From: a virus
IMG/VR virus record: IMGVR_UViG_3300025313_000038
Coordinates: 1 to 43,390 of that record
Length of the DNA: 43,390 bases
Reading direction: 5' to 3' (one strand)
In this document: piece by piece, positions 24,087-32,428 of the stretch
Numbering within the stretch: position 1 is the stretch's first letter
Layout: each line of letters starts with the position of its first letter
Notes under the pieces: model-generated
Databases searched by the model: none
The model's input: only the letters and a program-made list of their open reading frames with translations
Told to the model about the DNA's origin: nothing
Made by a program: the position numbers and the translations under genes

Positions 24087-26192
24087 CTATCCTATTGTCT
24101 CCGGAACAGGAACTGATTCATGTACCTCAATAAGAACTTCTTTTCCATTTCTCTCGATGCAAGTTTCACAATGTTCGGCAGGGCGATTGTGATAAGTTGC
24201 CTGTATGAGATTATAAGTTCGTCCACCACGCTTGACAGTATCGATAACTCTCAATGACCACATGCACATGCAATTTACAAGGCATTCGCTCGAACCGTCT
24301 TTTGGCAACCAAGGTAACTTCTTAGAGAATACGTCTCCAGCCTGTATCTTTATTGCACTGAACTCACCAGCATTGCCATACATATGCGCTCTTGCTTTGA
24401 TAGCAGCAAGCGAAATAGAATCTCTGTCTAATGCTATCTTCTCGGCAAACGCATGTAGATAACGATATTGCTCTTTGACAATCGGACCAATTCGTCCCCA
24501 ATCAGCAAACGTCATTTGATCCCAACCACCCTTGCCAATCGCAGCAATGGAAGCATGAAGCTCTCTAATCAAAGCACGCATCTGCTCTTCCCACTGACCA
24601 ATGGAAATCTCTCCGACATACATACGTTCGACAACAGCATCGACTTCGTCAATGAACATAGCTTTACGTATCTCAATAAGATTCGTTATCGAGTCCTCAT
24701 CAATCGGCAACTGTTTATAGACAATATCTCCTGTGAATGGAAATTCGATGTGCTCATCACCAAAATACACGTAAACAGAATCGAATACAGCAGAATAATT
24801 GATGCTATCTGATGGAATGTCGATAAGCTCATGAGGAATGTAACCTAATGTCACATGAGGGGTGAAACCATGATCTTCCTTTTCTACAAGCACTTGCAAC
24901 GGTGCACCATCACGAATTGCAGACTTCAACAAAGAATGGAAACCTACAAGAGAAGGAGAGTCGAAAAGCAAAACGATGGGACAAAGATCCTCATCAGAAT
25001 ATTCCTTCCACACAGGAACAGCATCGGTCAATGGCACATCACCATACAAACGAACTTCTTCCAGCCCGTATCGTCTACCAAGATCGAAATTCATAAGCAA
25101 TGCACCAGTCCTCAAGTTCTGTCGTGGAATCCTGACATACCCCACTCTATTCGAATTCACTTTTTCCATTGCTTCTGTCGCATTGAAGAATATAGGATTC
25201 CTTACACCAGTAGCACGTTCTCTAGCACTAAAATAATCTCGCATCACATCGCCAATCATGTATGTAGACGATACAGTCGCATAATCCTTGTAACTCCAAC
25301 CTTCATTTGCCTTAGAATATTCATCCATGTCAGATATAATATTATTCACGTGCTCTTCAGAATCTATCTGATTTCCATTCCTGTCAAACACTTCCCAATG
25401 TGATGTCGCTTCGTTGAAACTGAGTCTCTCTCCAGTATATTTCTTTGCCATATCGGCATACACACGAGTGTCCATCACCAATTGTTTAGCAATGTCCTCA
25501 TCCACAGTCATAGATACAATTTGATCGTACTTATCACCACCAAGACCACCCTCTCCACGAGCACTGATTTCACCACTTTTGGAAATCCCTGGCATGCTAG
25601 TCGTCATGTGATAAACATAATCACCAATACGAGGATCATCTGGACTGATAACTTCATAGCCACGAATCGGTGCACCAGTCGGTTGCTTGTTGCTATCTCC
25701 GTGCATATCCTGTGGTTTAGTCCCGATTGGAAATCTGGACGCTGGCACACCGACATAGACATCCATGGAAGAAGCGATTTGAGGAGCACTCCCTCCAACT
25801 TTACCAGGTCTTCCAGCATGGCCATGAAAGCCACTTCCCTCTCCTCCCTTCTCCTCGATGAACTCCTTCCTCTGATCAAAGTATCCGTATCCATTGAACA
25901 CGCCACGAATCGGAGCATGAGTATCGGCAATCGATCGTACTGTCTCTAATAATTTATCCTTATCGACTTCGTCCATATTGCCAACGAACAGCAGTGCGAG
26001 ATGAAGATCGTCGATACGATATTCTTCAGGAACAAGGCTCTCTTGAAGCTTGAGAATGTCCTCATTGCCTTCGAGGTTGAAAGCAACAATGACAGAATCA
26101 GAGAAGTCTTGCTGCTTCTCCTCCTCGCCTGGGCGTCCTGAATGACCAAAGTGACCAGAGCCTTTCCCTCCCTTATGAATGACGACTTTCAT
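24087..26192 (-). CDS. Minor head protein with split 2H phosphoesterase and inserted ART-like domain
   Basis: Residues 7-22 carry the tag K-G-G-K-G-S-G-H-F-G-H-S-G-R-P-G. A 2H phosphoesterase (2'-5' RNA ligase-like) fold follows, with H64-x-A-L and H446-V-T-L as the two catalytic motifs, about 380 residues apart instead of roughly 80. The insert (about 113-400) starts with a second tag copy (115-135) and then an ADP-ribosyltransferase-like domain with Y-H-M-T-T (194-198) and E-E-V-R-L-Y-G (378-384). Residues 510-701 resemble Mu gpF-type minor head proteins, with C-L-V-N-C and H-C-E-T-C at the end. It overlaps the portal stop by 4 nt. Confidence 0.7.
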   Translation of the reverse strand: MKVVIHKGGKGSGHFGHSGRPGEEEKQQDFSDSVIVAFNLEGNEDILKLQESLVPEEYRIDDLHLALLFVGNMDEVDKDKLLETVRSIADTHAPIRGVFNGYGYFDQRKEFIEEKGGEGSGFHGHAGRPGKVGGSAPQIASSMDVYVGVPASRFPIGTKPQDMHGDSNKQPTGAPIRGYEVISPDDPRIGDYVYHMTTSMPGISKSGEISARGEGGLGGDKYDQIVSMTVDEDIAKQLVMDTRVYADMAKKYTGERLSFNEATSHWEVFDRNGNQIDSEEHVNNIISDMDEYSKANEGWSYKDYATVSSTYMIGDVMRDYFSARERATGVRNPIFFNATEAMEKVNSNRVGYVRIPRQNLRTGALLMNFDLGRRYGLEEVRLYGDVPLTDAVPVWKEYSDEDLCPIVLLFDSPSLVGFHSLLKSAIRDGAPLQVLVEKEDHGFTPHVTLGYIPHELIDIPSDSINYSAVFDSVYVYFGDEHIEFPFTGDIVYKQLPIDEDSITNLIEIRKAMFIDEVDAVVERMYVGEISIGQWEEQMRALIRELHASIAAIGKGGWDQMTFADWGRIGPIVKEQYRYLHAFAEKIALDRDSISLAAIKARAHMYGNAGEFSAIKIQAGDVFSKKLPWLPKDGSSECLVNCMCMWSLRVIDTVKRGGRTYNLIQATYHNRPAEHCETCIERNGKEVLIEVHESVPVPETIG

Positions 26193-28150
26193 TTGCGCAG
26201 TCCTTTCACAAGCAACTCCTCCTCTTCAGCAGACAGAGCATACTTGCTCAATATTGGATGCTTGCGCCAACGCTCTAATTCACTCTTGATCGTCTTCGCT
26301 GTCGTACTAGAACCTCTGCCAACTTCTCCTTCAGGAATTGGCTCTCCTTTGATGTTGCGATGCAGAGCCATTACTTCATCTTCCTTCGTCTCGAGGAACT
26401 TGAGAGCATCAGTGATAGAATCGAACTCTCTTTCACGATGATTTCCATTCGTCTTCAAGATCGCATCAGGAACATATTTGCCATCAGGCAACTGTCTTGT
26501 GTTTATCACAATCGGAGCAAGACGACGAGGAGACAGAACGCCATCCTTCCACACATATGAGATGTAATCCTCGTCATGAACGTCGTCATCCTTACGAATA
26601 CGGACATCGGCGTCACGAATGGCAATTCTCTGATCATTAGCAAGATAATCCGGAAGAACACCTTTGTCGATGAGTAATCTCAATAATTGTTCTTTATTGA
26701 TCACCTGTCCAGACTTCTGATCATTTCCATTCTGCTGAGCAGGAACAGGCAGTTGCTTCATCTCGACACGATCAGCACGCTTGCCAGCAGGTTGTCCTTC
26801 TTGCTGACCAGCCTTTGTTCCAGGCATCGATTGAGGAGAAGGAGGAGTAGTTTGACTCTTTACACCCTCATACAGAGGCCAGAATGCATCGATCCAAGCA
26901 CCGGCAATCTTCGCAGAGTTGAAATCCTCCTCGATATCCTGCGTATCGTATCTCATCTCAGCATCGTCTGGAAGTTCACCATTGAGATGTCGTTCTGTAA
27001 TGGAAATGAACTCTCCTGGTCCCTTGCCACGTGCCTTCTGATGCTGAATCTCTGACTCGCTCGCAGTTCCAAGAGAGCCAGATGAAATTGGCCAGAACTC
27101 TCTTGCATCGACGCCAAATGCAAGAGCAAGAGTGTTCACATACTGATCGACAACCGTCTTTCTTTCAAAACTTTCTGGCAGTTGAGAAAATCCTTGGATG
27201 GCGACCTTCACTTCGACGTTTGGCTGAGAACCAAGCAGCCACAGTACCTGTGGGAATGTCAACGAATTGTCAGACTCTCTCTTTGCCTTCCACAGATTGA
27301 CAGCATCGACGAACTCGTCCATCGTGAGACCAGTAATTGCAGCAATGCCCTCTGGAGGGAGATTGTCTAATTTTTCCTCATCGTAATCATGCAAACCGAG
27401 AAGAAGCTTTGCAGCACGATAAGCACGACTTACAGCACAGAAACCAATACCAAGATATCGCTCACGAGAAGATGGAAGAGAGGCAAAATGGATATATTCA
27501 CCATATTTGAAACGAATAGTCTGACCTGTCACCTCGGACATGTAAACCATCGGACGTTTCTTGTTACCAGTCAAAGTACATGACAGACTGTCAATGTGTC
27601 CTAGATCTGTAACGTGTCCAAGATTATCACGAGGAGTTTCCCAAAATGAACCACGATCTGTTGTAAAGAAATCATTTGCTGTAGATGAGATAAATCCTCC
27701 CCAGTCATATCCATCCATGTGAGCAGCAGTAGCAAACATCTCTGCTGCTGTCTTTGCTACTCTCTTCCTACCAGTAACAGACCAAGACAGAGCAGTCATC
27801 TTCGCAACCATTGAATAGACAGCACCAGCAAGGATTGGTTCATCCATCCAGATCTCCGACATATGAATATCCCTGTCTAATGTAGCATAGACAGGACACT
27901 CATCTCCTTTTTTGACGAAGGATCTGAGGATATTCATAGCAGAGTAATAAGCAATATCTCTGTCTGTATGACGAACATCAAGCTTAGATTTGTCATCTTC
28001 AGAAGGATTGTTCTGCTTCTCAACAGTCTGAAGCGACTTGTTAGCAATCATCTCATCAATTTTTCTTGAAGCAGAACGAAAGTCTGGAGTAGTTCTGAAA
28101 GCATGTACTCCAGCACGTAATCCTCTCTGAATTCTTGTGAATACATTCAT
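26189..28150 (-). CDS. Portal protein
   Basis: This 653-residue protein forms the dodecameric DNA channel at one capsid vertex. It shows a portal layout: a basic N-terminus, the central wing/stem region with I-L-A-G-A-V-Y-S-M-V and W-S-V-T-G-R-K, then G-F-C-A-V-S-R-A-Y-R-A-A and A-L-A-F-G-V-D-A-R-E-F-W-P, typical of HK97-like and DUF935-related portals. A Gln/Pro-rich linker (about 430-480) separates a C-terminal extension of about 170 residues that is not part of the core and may reach into the head. GGAG precedes the ATG at 28150. Confidence 0.85.
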   Translation of the reverse strand: MNVFTRIQRGLRAGVHAFRTTPDFRSASRKIDEMIANKSLQTVEKQNNPSEDDKSKLDVRHTDRDIAYYSAMNILRSFVKKGDECPVYATLDRDIHMSEIWMDEPILAGAVYSMVAKMTALSWSVTGRKRVAKTAAEMFATAAHMDGYDWGGFISSTANDFFTTDRGSFWETPRDNLGHVTDLGHIDSLSCTLTGNKKRPMVYMSEVTGQTIRFKYGEYIHFASLPSSRERYLGIGFCAVSRAYRAAKLLLGLHDYDEEKLDNLPPEGIAAITGLTMDEFVDAVNLWKAKRESDNSLTFPQVLWLLGSQPNVEVKVAIQGFSQLPESFERKTVVDQYVNTLALAFGVDAREFWPISSGSLGTASESEIQHQKARGKGPGEFISITERHLNGELPDDAEMRYDTQDIEEDFNSAKIAGAWIDAFWPLYEGVKSQTTPPSPQSMPGTKAGQQEGQPAGKRADRVEMKQLPVPAQQNGNDQKSGQVINKEQLLRLLIDKGVLPDYLANDQRIAIRDADVRIRKDDDVHDEDYISYVWKDGVLSPRRLAPIVINTRQLPDGKYVPDAILKTNGNHREREFDSITDALKFLETKEDEVMALHRNIKGEPIPEGEVGRGSSTTAKTIKSELERWRKHPILSKYALSAEEEELLVKGLRK

Positions 28151-28190
28151 AAATTTACTCCAGAATTTTCTTTTCTCATGTTTTCTCTCA

Positions 28191-28258
28191 GCGACCGACA
28201 GGTCGCTTATTATTATAATAAATATACGAGCGAAGCGAGTATATTTATTATAATAATA
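28191..28258. other. Two adjacent hairpins, one a perfect 20-bp AT-only-like stem
   Basis: GCGACC-GACA-GGTCGC (28191-28206) abuts a hairpin with 20-bp arms at 28208-28227 and 28239-28258, perfect inverted copies made almost entirely of A and T with a C-G closing pair. The 11-nt loop GAGCGAAGCGA contains a GCGAAGC mini-loop. It lies between the portal gene and the replication initiator gene. It could be a cruciform at the origin, or a terminator for the early operon. Confidence 0.8.
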
Positions 28259-28390
28259 GATATAAATACCAAATAATAAATATAAGTTTTCTTTATTCTT
28301 TTATTTAGTCTTATCTTTATTATTGTTAGCCACCATACTAACGCTGGCGTTAGTAGCTTTACTAACGATAACGTTAGCTCCTGTACTAAC
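28208..28390. other. Putative replication origin
   Basis: Three 18-bp iterons (28325-28390) lie inside the 3' end of the RepO-like gene, next to an AT-rich segment (28208-28324) that includes the 20-bp hairpin. Lambda ori has the same plan: O-protein iterons inside gene O, followed by an AT-rich unwinding region. The iterons and the AT bias are seen directly; origin function is inferred. Confidence 0.65.
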
Positions 28391-28678
28391 GCTCCATAGC
28401 GCACCGTCTTTGCTGCCTGTCTTACACACGATCCATCCCTCATCGATGAGCTTAGCACACGCATCGTGAAGATTTGGCAGATATGTTCCAAGATCGTCCG
28501 CCATCTTCCTGTATGATCGCTGCCAAACTTCTCTATGATAGCCAAATGTCATCCTCACTATGTAATCTATAATCTTGCGTTCCAATGCTGTCAACTTGCA
28601 TTCTGGATTTATTAATTTGTCTAGTACACAGTTCGGATATCTGGTAAATACATCATCCGTTACTGTGCCTTTGCTCAT
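28301..28678 (-). CDS. RepO-like replication initiator
   Basis: The 125-residue protein matches the N-terminal winged-helix domain of lambda-O-type and phage RepO proteins: an N-terminal F-T-R-Y-P-N-C-V-L-D, then L-T-A-L-E-R-K-I-I-D-Y-I-V-R-M-T-F-G-Y and the W-Q-R-S-Y-R-K-M-A-D-D-L-G recognition segment. The C-terminus is a short Ser/Val/Asn repeat encoded by the iterons, and it lacks a long helicase-binding domain. The protein would bind the iterons in its own gene and recruit the replication proteins. It overlaps the upstream zinc protein gene by 26 nt. Confidence 0.75.
   Translation of the reverse strand: MSKGTVTDDVFTRYPNCVLDKLINPECKLTALERKIIDYIVRMTFGYHREVWQRSYRKMADDLGTYLPNLHDACAKLIDEGWIVCKTGSKDGALWSVSTGANVIVSKATNASVSMVANNNKDKTK
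28325..28390. repeat. Three 18-bp iterons at 24-bp spacing
   Basis: GTTAGC-N6-ACTAAC at 28325-28342, GTTAGT-N6-ACTAAC at 28349-28366 and GTTAGC-N6-ACTAAC at 28373-28390. Each is an inverted repeat of 6-bp arms around a 6-bp centre. Start-to-start distance is exactly 24 bp, slightly over two DNA turns. Confidence 0.85.
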
Positions 28679-28913
28679 ACTTCACAACCTTCTTTGCCTT
28701 CTTGTCTAATCTATCGTGATAACATGGCATGCAGATGAATTTACCAGCCTGACGAATCAATTCTTGTTCATCATCTACACGCACAAGCCACTCATGGCCA
28801 CATACAGTACACAGAAGACCAATCTTTATTGTGCTGATAATTACAGACTCTTCTGTGTACTTATGTACGATATCAGAAACCTCACGAATAGACATTGCCT
28901 TCTTTGCCTCCAT
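28653..28913 (-). CDS. Small zinc-binding protein
   Basis: This 86-residue protein has C-T-V-C-G-H and, about 27 residues later, C-M-P-C-Y-H, a zinc-ribbon pair. The first 30 residues look helical (I-R-E-V-S-D-I-V-H-K-Y). The start is uncertain: ATG at 28913 follows GAGGTG closely, and an ATG six codons later also has purine-rich sequence before it. It precedes and overlaps the initiator gene and may be a replication accessory or a transcription factor. Confidence 0.6.
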   Translation of the reverse strand: MEAKKAMSIREVSDIVHKYTEESVIISTIKIGLLCTVCGHEWLVRVDDEQELIRQAGKFICMPCYHDRLDKKAKKVVKYEQRHSNG

Positions 28914-28952
28914 CACCTCTTCTCAGTATATAATTACCTTTCAATGACAACA

Positions 28953-28979
28953 AGCGCATATCCGATACAGACATGCGCT
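28953..28979 (-). terminator. Hairpin after the nucleotide module, possible terminator
   Basis: AGCGCAT (28953-28959) and ATGCGCT (28973-28979) form a 7-bp stem, and on the minus strand TGTTGTC follows. It is 24 nt beyond the stop of the ThyA-like gene. The loop of 13 nt is longer than in strong terminators. Confidence 0.4.
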
Positions 28980-29002
28980 AAACAAATAAGCGAAGAAAAC
29001 TT

Positions 29003-30082
29003 CTATTTGCACAAATTCTCTACAATCTTCCTCTCGTCTGGATTCAGGAACAACTCCTTCAAGAACTCGTATCCGATGTTGCGATGAAAATACTCGATGG
29101 CTGCGAACTTGAAGTCGCACTTGTTCATGTTCGATACGCACGAGGCAAGCGAGTCGATGTAACCATCTCTCTTGTTTAGAAAGATGTTGTATGCACGCAA
29201 CATGCCAACACATGCCGCAAGAAACTCGTCTCGTGGATCATCACAAGCATTGCACCAACGATTATCTCTAAATGACTCTTCCCATGCGAACACTCTCTCT
29301 AAATCATCGAGGAAGTACTCCTTCGACGGCTGAGGAGAGGTAACGTTGTAATCGTACAGATAATCATACTCTCTACGATCATTCAGTATTTTATCCGCAC
29401 GCACCCAATGCTTGTCGTACAGATGCAAATTGGAAATGAAGTATGTCAACCAACCAACCTTCACACCAACCATGGCAGCCACGACGTCCATCAACACACT
29501 CCACTGAAATACGTCGATTCCAGATAATCCCCATAAAATGTCAGAAGATCTCTGAGCAACATTCAAGTGAAGCTTATCACCACGAATATAGAAATGCAGC
29601 CAGTTGTTGCAAGGGATATCCAGACCATCTACTACATCTATCGATGGATCCCAAATGGAAATGACAGCACGCCTAGTGTTCGGATCAGCCACCAACAAAT
29701 CAACAACATTCATCAACTGATCAGTGTAATAAGGATGTCCACCAGTCCACTTGCGAATCCGTGGGCCATACGCTCCTCTCCACCTACATCCATCGTCGCT
29801 GTAATCGTATACTCGAGGAACATAGCGAGCAAGCCAATCCAAGTCATCACGACCAGCAATCATCCACAGTGTCTCGGCAATCTTCGCAAAGATGTTGTCG
29901 TTGCGACCATGAACAATTAGGCATCTCTTCCATGGCTCTCGTATGACGATGGTTCTATTCAAGATCTCCTTGACTTTGCTTCCTCTTACCTCTATCGTCT
30001 CGCCATATGTGACGACGTTATTCAGTTCATACAAGAACGCCTCTTGAACTGTAGAATAATTGCAAACAGATGTCTCATACAT
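29003..30082 (-). CDS. ThyA-fold pyrimidine methylase/hydroxymethylase, possible dCMP hydroxymethylase
   Basis: The 359-residue enzyme has the thymidylate-synthase fold: the catalytic Cys in D-I-P-C-N-N-W, Q-R-S-S-D for phosphate, and N-L-H-L-Y-D-K-H near the dUMP ribose site. In ThyA the G-L-P-F-N motif supplies an Asn that selects dUMP. Here the aligned stretch G-L-S-G-I-D-V-F-Q-W has Asp instead, the change known in T4 dCMP hydroxymethylase (gp42). The Cys is also followed by Asn rather than His. It probably acts on dCMP rather than dUMP, though this is not proven. The start at 30082 has GGAG 7 nt upstream and overlaps the dCMP deaminase stop. The C-terminal 90 residues are extra to the family. 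Confidence 0.75.
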   Translation of the reverse strand: MYETSVCNYSTVQEAFLYELNNVVTYGETIEVRGSKVKEILNRTIVIREPWKRCLIVHGRNDNIFAKIAETLWMIAGRDDLDWLARYVPRVYDYSDDGCRWRGAYGPRIRKWTGGHPYYTDQLMNVVDLLVADPNTRRAVISIWDPSIDVVDGLDIPCNNWLHFYIRGDKLHLNVAQRSSDILWGLSGIDVFQWSVLMDVVAAMVGVKVGWLTYFISNLHLYDKHWVRADKILNDRREYDYLYDYNVTSPQPSKEYFLDDLERVFAWEESFRDNRWCNACDDPRDEFLAACVGMLRAYNIFLNKRDGYIDSLASCVSNMNKCDFKFAAIEYFHRNIGYEFLKELFLNPDERKIVENLCK

Positions 30083-30593
30083 TTCCATACTCCAATCCGA
30101 CGTCGACGTGAATGCACTCGACGCCAGCATTCTCTAGAATCTTGCGAGTCCTTTCCTCGTCGTATGCTGCTCCGGCATAGTAAATCTTTTTGATGCCAGC
30201 AGCAATGATGAGCTTAGAGCACTGATAGCACGGCTTGAGAATGGAAAACATAGCCATACCATTCGTTTCTATGCCATAATTTGCAGCGGATGCAATCAAC
30301 ATTTGCTCTGCATGAATAGTGCGAATGCAATGACCACCGAACTCAGCAGATTCATCAGGAACTTCGTATGTCTCCCACACCATTTCGCAACCGACTTCTT
30401 TGCATGTAGGAGATCCTTGCGGAGGCATCACGCCAGCAACGAGCACACGCTCATCCATATTGCCAACGTCTACCAACATTGCTCCAGCAGCACCAGGAGG
30501 ACGATTACAGGTGTATAGTTCCTTAGTTTGTTCGACAAGGAATTTCATTGTATCAACTGCCCAATCTACTGTAATTTTATCTTGTACGACCAT
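30075..30593 (-). CDS. dCMP deaminase-like protein
   Basis: The 172-residue protein has the zinc deaminase signature: T-I-H-A-E-Q (H-A-E) near residue 95 and K-P-C-Y-Q-C (P-C-x2-C) near 120, with an N-terminal T-C-N-R-P-P-G-A-A-G-A region typical of dCMP/dCTP-type deaminases. It would convert dCMP to dUMP. Its gene overlaps both neighbours, the Dcd-like gene upstream by 17 nt and the ThyA-fold gene downstream by 8 nt, so the three act in one pathway. Confidence 0.85.
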   Translation of the reverse strand: MVVQDKITVDWAVDTMKFLVEQTKELYTCNRPPGAAGAMLVDVGNMDERVLVAGVMPPQGSPTCKEVGCEMVWETYEVPDESAEFGGHCIRTIHAEQMLIASAANYGIETNGMAMFSILKPCYQCSKLIIAAGIKKIYYAGAAYDEERTRKILENAGVECIHVDVGLEYGNV

Positions 30594-31125
30594 TGTTCCT
30601 CCATGATAGTGTTGGCACTTCTTGATTCATGTAATGACCAGTGAAATTATATGGACGATCACACTCCTCCATCTCCTCAAGAACCAGTTGAACAATGCGC
30701 ATTCCACTCACTAAACGAAACTTTGAATGCGCAGTTAGCATCAATGTGAGCTTGCCACTATATCCAGGATCAATCCAATCCGCAATCGGATAACCTAATC
30801 CTTCTCGAATACACGATGACTTCAGCTTCACCATGCCAGCAATGCCATTAGAAATGGAAATGCTCTCCATCGTCATTGCTAACACAGCCGTCATCATTCG
30901 TGGAACTTTCGTAACCTTTGCGAGAAGATTGAATGTATCTGTAAATGCTGTTCGTGGATATAACATCACTTGATTCGCACTGAACACAGCATTCTTGTTG
31001 TGATAATCTCTCCACAAATTGCCAACTCTGAGGTCAATGCTTGCGGGATTGATGTTGTTCATCTCAAATGGAGTAATTCCACCATTGCTTGCCCATGCGA
31101 CGATCATCCAGTCTGGTAGTATCAT
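30577..31125 (-). CDS. Dcd/dUTPase-superfamily protein, catalytic Glu of deaminases missing
   Basis: The 182-residue protein is clearly of the dCTP deaminase/dUTPase fold: N-P-A-S-I-D-L-R-V-G, K-S-S-C-I-R-E-G-L-G, I-D-P-G-Y-S-G-K-L and a final G-M-R-I-V-Q-L. In dCTP deaminases the strand after the glycine carries L-E-F/L with the catalytic Glu; here it reads L-T-L-M-L, with Met. It may be a dCTPase, dUTPase or regulatory form rather than a deaminase. It is coupled by ATGA overlap to the endolysin gene upstream. Confidence 0.75.
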   Translation of the reverse strand: MILPDWMIVAWASNGGITPFEMNNINPASIDLRVGNLWRDYHNKNAVFSANQVMLYPRTAFTDTFNLLAKVTKVPRMMTAVLAMTMESISISNGIAGMVKLKSSCIREGLGYPIADWIDPGYSGKLTLMLTAHSKFRLVSGMRIVQLVLEEMEECDRPYNFTGHYMNQEVPTLSWRNNGRTR

Positions 31126-32045
31126 ATAAATCTCATGTATGTCATTCTGTTTGGCTGAATTCTACTCATCGATGTCCATTTTGTCGATGGTTCTCCGTCT
31201 GGAGACAGTCTTGCCCACGTCATGCCATTGCCATCGATGAGCAATTCATAAACATCCACGACATCTCCGAGCTTCAATCCGCCAATTCCATTTCCCATAG
31301 GAGATGATCTAATCCACAAGCTTCTGACGATGCAAACAGCCTTCTTCGGGAACTCATCTGGCGGAGGAGGATTCCAATCAGTGATGAATGACTGAAACTC
31401 AATCTCGTCGCCCATAAATCTATCGTGGTCTGTGCCACCAACAAGTCCAGGAACCTTGTACACAAAACTGTCTTGCCATATTCTTGCTTTCTTCCATGGA
31501 CCATTACGTGGTAAAAATGGAAGTGCAGCACGCGTCGGATTCGACACATACAACTCGCACTCGCTGAAGATATCTCTCAGTGGCATGTATCTCCAGTACC
31601 AATCCGCAGTGTAGATCAATGGATATCTTCCAGTCTGATCTCTCATCGTGCGAATATTCAACTCTAATTCATTCGCTGTTTGCTTGTACGAAGCAGTACT
31701 GTTGAACTCAGCATCGACAATATCAGGAAGATTCATCTTGAACTTCGACTTCTTCTCAAGATAGAACATTGCTTGAAGCTTTCCGCTCTGATCGCCAACA
31801 AAGAACTGATATCCACCTCTCGGCACCCAATTCCTAGTATCTCTCTCTATCAATTCACATGCAGGATCCGGAAAGCCTCCTTCTGGACGAAATCTGCTGC
31901 CTTGCACCAATTTCCAATACATGAAACGTATCTTACTCTGTAGACGAACTTTCTCGAAATCTGCAACGTAGATCAATGACTTATTGTCATTGGATCGTAT
32001 CATCACTTCCCAAAACGCAATATCGAATCCTTCGATATCTGTCAT
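31122..32045 (-). CDS. GH25 endolysin with C-terminal SH3-like domain
   Basis: The 307-residue protein begins with E-G-F-D-I-A-F-W-E, the first Asp of GH25 lysozymes, and has D-I-V-D-A-E-F with the D-x-E acid pair near residue 110. It also has Y-P-L-I-Y-T-A-D-W-Y-W and W-Q-D-S-F ... V-P-G-L-V-G-G-T-D of the barrel end. It would cut the peptidoglycan glycan strand between MurNAc and GlcNAc. Residues about 235-295 (C-I-V-R-S-L-W-I-R-S-S-P, W-A-R-L) resemble an SH3b wall-binding domain. No signal peptide is visible, so release would depend on a holin. Confidence 0.85.
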   Translation of the reverse strand: MTDIEGFDIAFWEVMIRSNDNKSLIYVADFEKVRLQSKIRFMYWKLVQGSRFRPEGGFPDPACELIERDTRNWVPRGGYQFFVGDQSGKLQAMFYLEKKSKFKMNLPDIVDAEFNSTASYKQTANELELNIRTMRDQTGRYPLIYTADWYWRYMPLRDIFSECELYVSNPTRAALPFLPRNGPWKKARIWQDSFVYKVPGLVGGTDHDRFMGDEIEFQSFITDWNPPPPDEFPKKAVCIVRSLWIRSSPMGNGIGGLKLGDVVDVYELLIDGNGMTWARLSPDGEPSTKWTSMSRIQPNRMTYMRFI

Positions 32046-32051
32046 CGTTGT

Positions 32052-32414
32052 CTACACTCCTTGTATTTGTCTCCAATGCTCATATGCTTGAACAGCGTCG
32101 TGCTCTTCTATGTCAGGAAACCTGCCATGAATATATACTGACATATCGTTCGGACTTCTAACACCACTTGCCCACAGGATGTCGATGTACTTCACAACCT
32201 CCTGTGAGACCGACATTGGATTATCTACAACAGTACAGATGATTCCATCTTCCAACATTGCACGAAATGTTTCAGCAATAAGTATTCTCTCACTTGCTAT
32301 CATGTTATCCCACTCTACATCAGTGAGTATGCTGGTCTGCTTCCATCCAAATTTCCTCTTCAGTTTCCGACGTGTATCGTGATACACTCTTGCGATGTAT
32401 TCTTCCTTGTTCAT
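32052..32414 (-). CDS. Hypothetical protein, 120 residues
   Basis: I do not recognise this protein. It is helical, with a basic N-terminal half (R-R-K-L-K-R-K-F-G-W) and an acidic C-terminal half. It could be DNA- or protein-binding. GGAG lies upstream of the ATG at 32414, just after a 12-bp hairpin. It is 6 nt from the endolysin gene. Confidence 0.6.
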   Translation of the reverse strand: MNKEEYIARVYHDTRRKLKRKFGWKQTSILTDVEWDNMIASERILIAETFRAMLEDGIICTVVDNPMSVSQEVVKYIDILWASGVRSPNDMSVYIHGRFPDIEEHDAVQAYEHWRQIQGV

Positions 32415-32428
32415 TTCTATTCTCCAAG

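Noticed and set aside
28213-28545. Frame 28213-28545 as a gene
   Set aside because: It runs through the hairpin and overlaps the RepO-like gene in another frame, with no start signal.
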